NCBI GenBank assembly: GCA_964371505.1
Contig: CAYJNG010000115.1
Coordinates: 1-7,230, forward strand
Direction: 5' to 3'
From: CAYJAD01 sp964371505
GTDB lineage: Bacteria; Desulfobacterota; Desulfovibrionia; Desulfovibrionales; Desulfovibrionaceae
DNA: 7,230 bases
Position 1 is the stretch's first letter. Every line of letters begins with the position of its first letter. A program made the position numbers and the translations under genes. This document shows, piece after piece, positions 6,117-7,230 of this stretch. Under the pieces are notes generated by a model, which did no database searches, had not been told where the DNA came from, and saw nothing but the letters and a program-made list of their open reading frames with translations.

Positions 6117-7178
6117 TTACCTCGCCGTGTAATTCTGCTGTAACCAATCTTGATAAGCGCCGCTGCGTGCTCGCTTAACCCAGTCTTGGTTTTCAAGATA
6201 CCAACGTACCGTTTCTAAAATACCTTGTTCAAAGTTGTGAGATGGAACCCACCCAAGCTCTTGCTCTAGGCGTGTGCAATCAATGGCATAGCGTAAATCA
6301 TGCCCTGGGCGGTCACTCACATGGGTAATAAGGTCACTGTACTGCCCTACCGCTAAAGGAACAAAATTATCCAAAGCGCTGCACAAGGTTTTTACCACAT
6401 CCATATTATTGCATTCGGCTCGGCCCCCAATGGCGTAGGTTCGGCCCACTTGGCCTTTTTGTAACACCACCTCAATGGCAGCGCAGTGATCTTCCACATG
6501 TAGCCAATCGCGAATATTTTCCCCCTTGCCGTAAATGGGTATGGGCTTGCCATCTAAGGCATGACAAATAACTAAGGGGATGAGCTTTTCAGGGAATTGC
6601 CGCGGCCCATAATTATTGGAGCAGTTGGTAATGAGAATGGGCAAGCCATACGTTTCATAAAAGGATCGCACCAAGTGATCGCTAGAGGCCTTGGAGGCAG
6701 CATAGGGGCTGTTGGGCGCATAGGGAGTATCTTCCGTAAAGGGGGCATCATCCATACCAAGGGTGCCAAAAACTTCATCGGTGGAAACATGCAAAAAGCG
6801 GAAGGCATCTTTTTTATCTGGACCAAGATTTTGCCAATAGTTCAGAGCCACCCGCAACAAAGCGCAAGTGCCCAAAACATTGGTGCGAATGAAAGCGTCA
6901 GGATCCTTAATGGAGCGATCCACATGGGATTCGGCGGCAAAGTTAATGATGGCGTCCGGTTCGTACTGCTTCAATGCATGCGCCATAAGCTCTTCATTGC
7001 CTATGTCGCCGTGCACAAAAATGTGGTCTTTATCTTGCGCCAACACAGCAAGATTGTCCATATTGCCTGCATAGGTAAGTTTGTCCACATTGACCACGCG
7101 CACACCGTTGCCACGGCTTTGAAGCACATAGTTTGAACCAATAAAGCCTGCGCCGCCTGTAATAAGATAACATGCCAT
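6117..7178 (-). CDS. rfbB: dTDP-glucose 4,6-dehydratase
   Basis: This is RmlB, an extended short-chain dehydrogenase that uses bound NAD+ to turn dTDP-glucose into dTDP-4-keto-6-deoxyglucose. The 353 residues match the usual length. The Rossmann motif TGGAGFIG is at 7-14, with FAAESHVDRSI (80-90), the catalytic STDEVFG (132-138, T133, D134, E135), and the Y159-x3-K163 pair in SPYAASK. The substrate-binding stretch NCSNNYGPRQFPEKLIP (185-201) and the IRDWLHVEDH segment (222-231) are also intact. It is the first visible gene of the operon, followed after 2 bases by rfbA. The start at 7176-7178 has only a weak ribosome-binding site (GTGATG region), but the protein starts exactly where family members do. 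The promoter is likely beyond the right edge. Confidence 0.96.
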   Translation of the reverse strand: MACYLITGGAGFIGSNYVLQSRGNGVRVVNVDKLTYAGNMDNLAVLAQDKDHIFVHGDIGNEELMAHALKQYEPDAIINFAAESHVDRSIKDPDAFIRTNVLGTCALLRVALNYWQNLGPDKKDAFRFLHVSTDEVFGTLGMDDAPFTEDTPYAPNSPYAASKASSDHLVRSFYETYGLPILITNCSNNYGPRQFPEKLIPLVICHALDGKPIPIYGKGENIRDWLHVEDHCAAIEVVLQKGQVGRTYAIGGRAECNNMDVVKTLCSALDNFVPLAVGQYSDLITHVSDRPGHDLRYAIDCTRLEQELGWVPSHNFEQGILETVRWYLENQDWVKRARSGAYQDWLQQNYTAR

Positions 7179-7230
7179 ATTTCATCACTTGGTAAAAATT
7201 CGGGGAAAGGGTGTTTTAAACGCTTTTTCA

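Noticed and set aside
6597..7136. 179-residue plus-strand open frame inside rfbB
   Set aside because: It is antisense to a fully conserved dTDP-glucose dehydratase and carries no motif of its own.

Overview
The window comes from a bacterial chromosome of moderate to low GC. It carries eight protein-coding genes, and every one of them stops with TAA. A dTDP-L-rhamnose gene block suggests a bacterium that makes rhamnose-containing surface polysaccharide, more likely Gram-negative than not. The lineage cannot be fixed from this sequence. A run of 100 Ns at 4566-4665 marks a join between two contigs, so the order across that point is scaffolded rather than read.

Left part (1-2039). An AT-rich edge ends in a plus-strand intrinsic terminator (107-137) for something lying mostly off the left side. 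It meets a minus-strand HD-domain nucleotidase-like gene (139-705). A divergent intergenic region of 226 bases separates this from a plus-strand PLP-dependent threonine aldolase-family gene (932-1978), which has a duplicated Shine-Dalgarno segment. A strong 15-bp hairpin (1982-2022) lies between this gene and the next one, which converges on it, and can serve both.

Middle part (2040-4206). Two minus-strand genes of unknown function lie here. The most unusual is a 244-residue protein (2040-2774) made of five Cys/His modules in the order A-B-A-B-A', encoded by a 303-bp tandem DNA repeat. It has its own promoter with a perfect TTGACA -35 box, separating it from the 348-residue, largely helical gene upstream (2893-3939). 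That gene resembles, from memory, proteins annotated LPO_1073/Vpar_1526 and has a possible winged-helix C-terminus. A third unknown is a 101-residue protein (4207-4512) with a strong Shine-Dalgarno sequence and its own terminator, immediately left of the assembly gap.

Right part (4698-7178). A tightly packed minus-strand operon reads rfbB, rfbA, rfbC: dTDP-glucose 4,6-dehydratase, glucose-1-phosphate thymidylyltransferase and dTDP-4-dehydrorhamnose 3,5-epimerase. Together they carry glucose-1-phosphate to dTDP-4-keto-L-rhamnose. The final reductase (rfbD/rmlD) is not visible. It may lie in the unsequenced gap just downstream of rfbC or elsewhere in the genome.

No RNA gene, insertion sequence or CRISPR array was recognised. 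The best candidate for something undescribed is the modular Cys/His repeat protein at 2040-2774.
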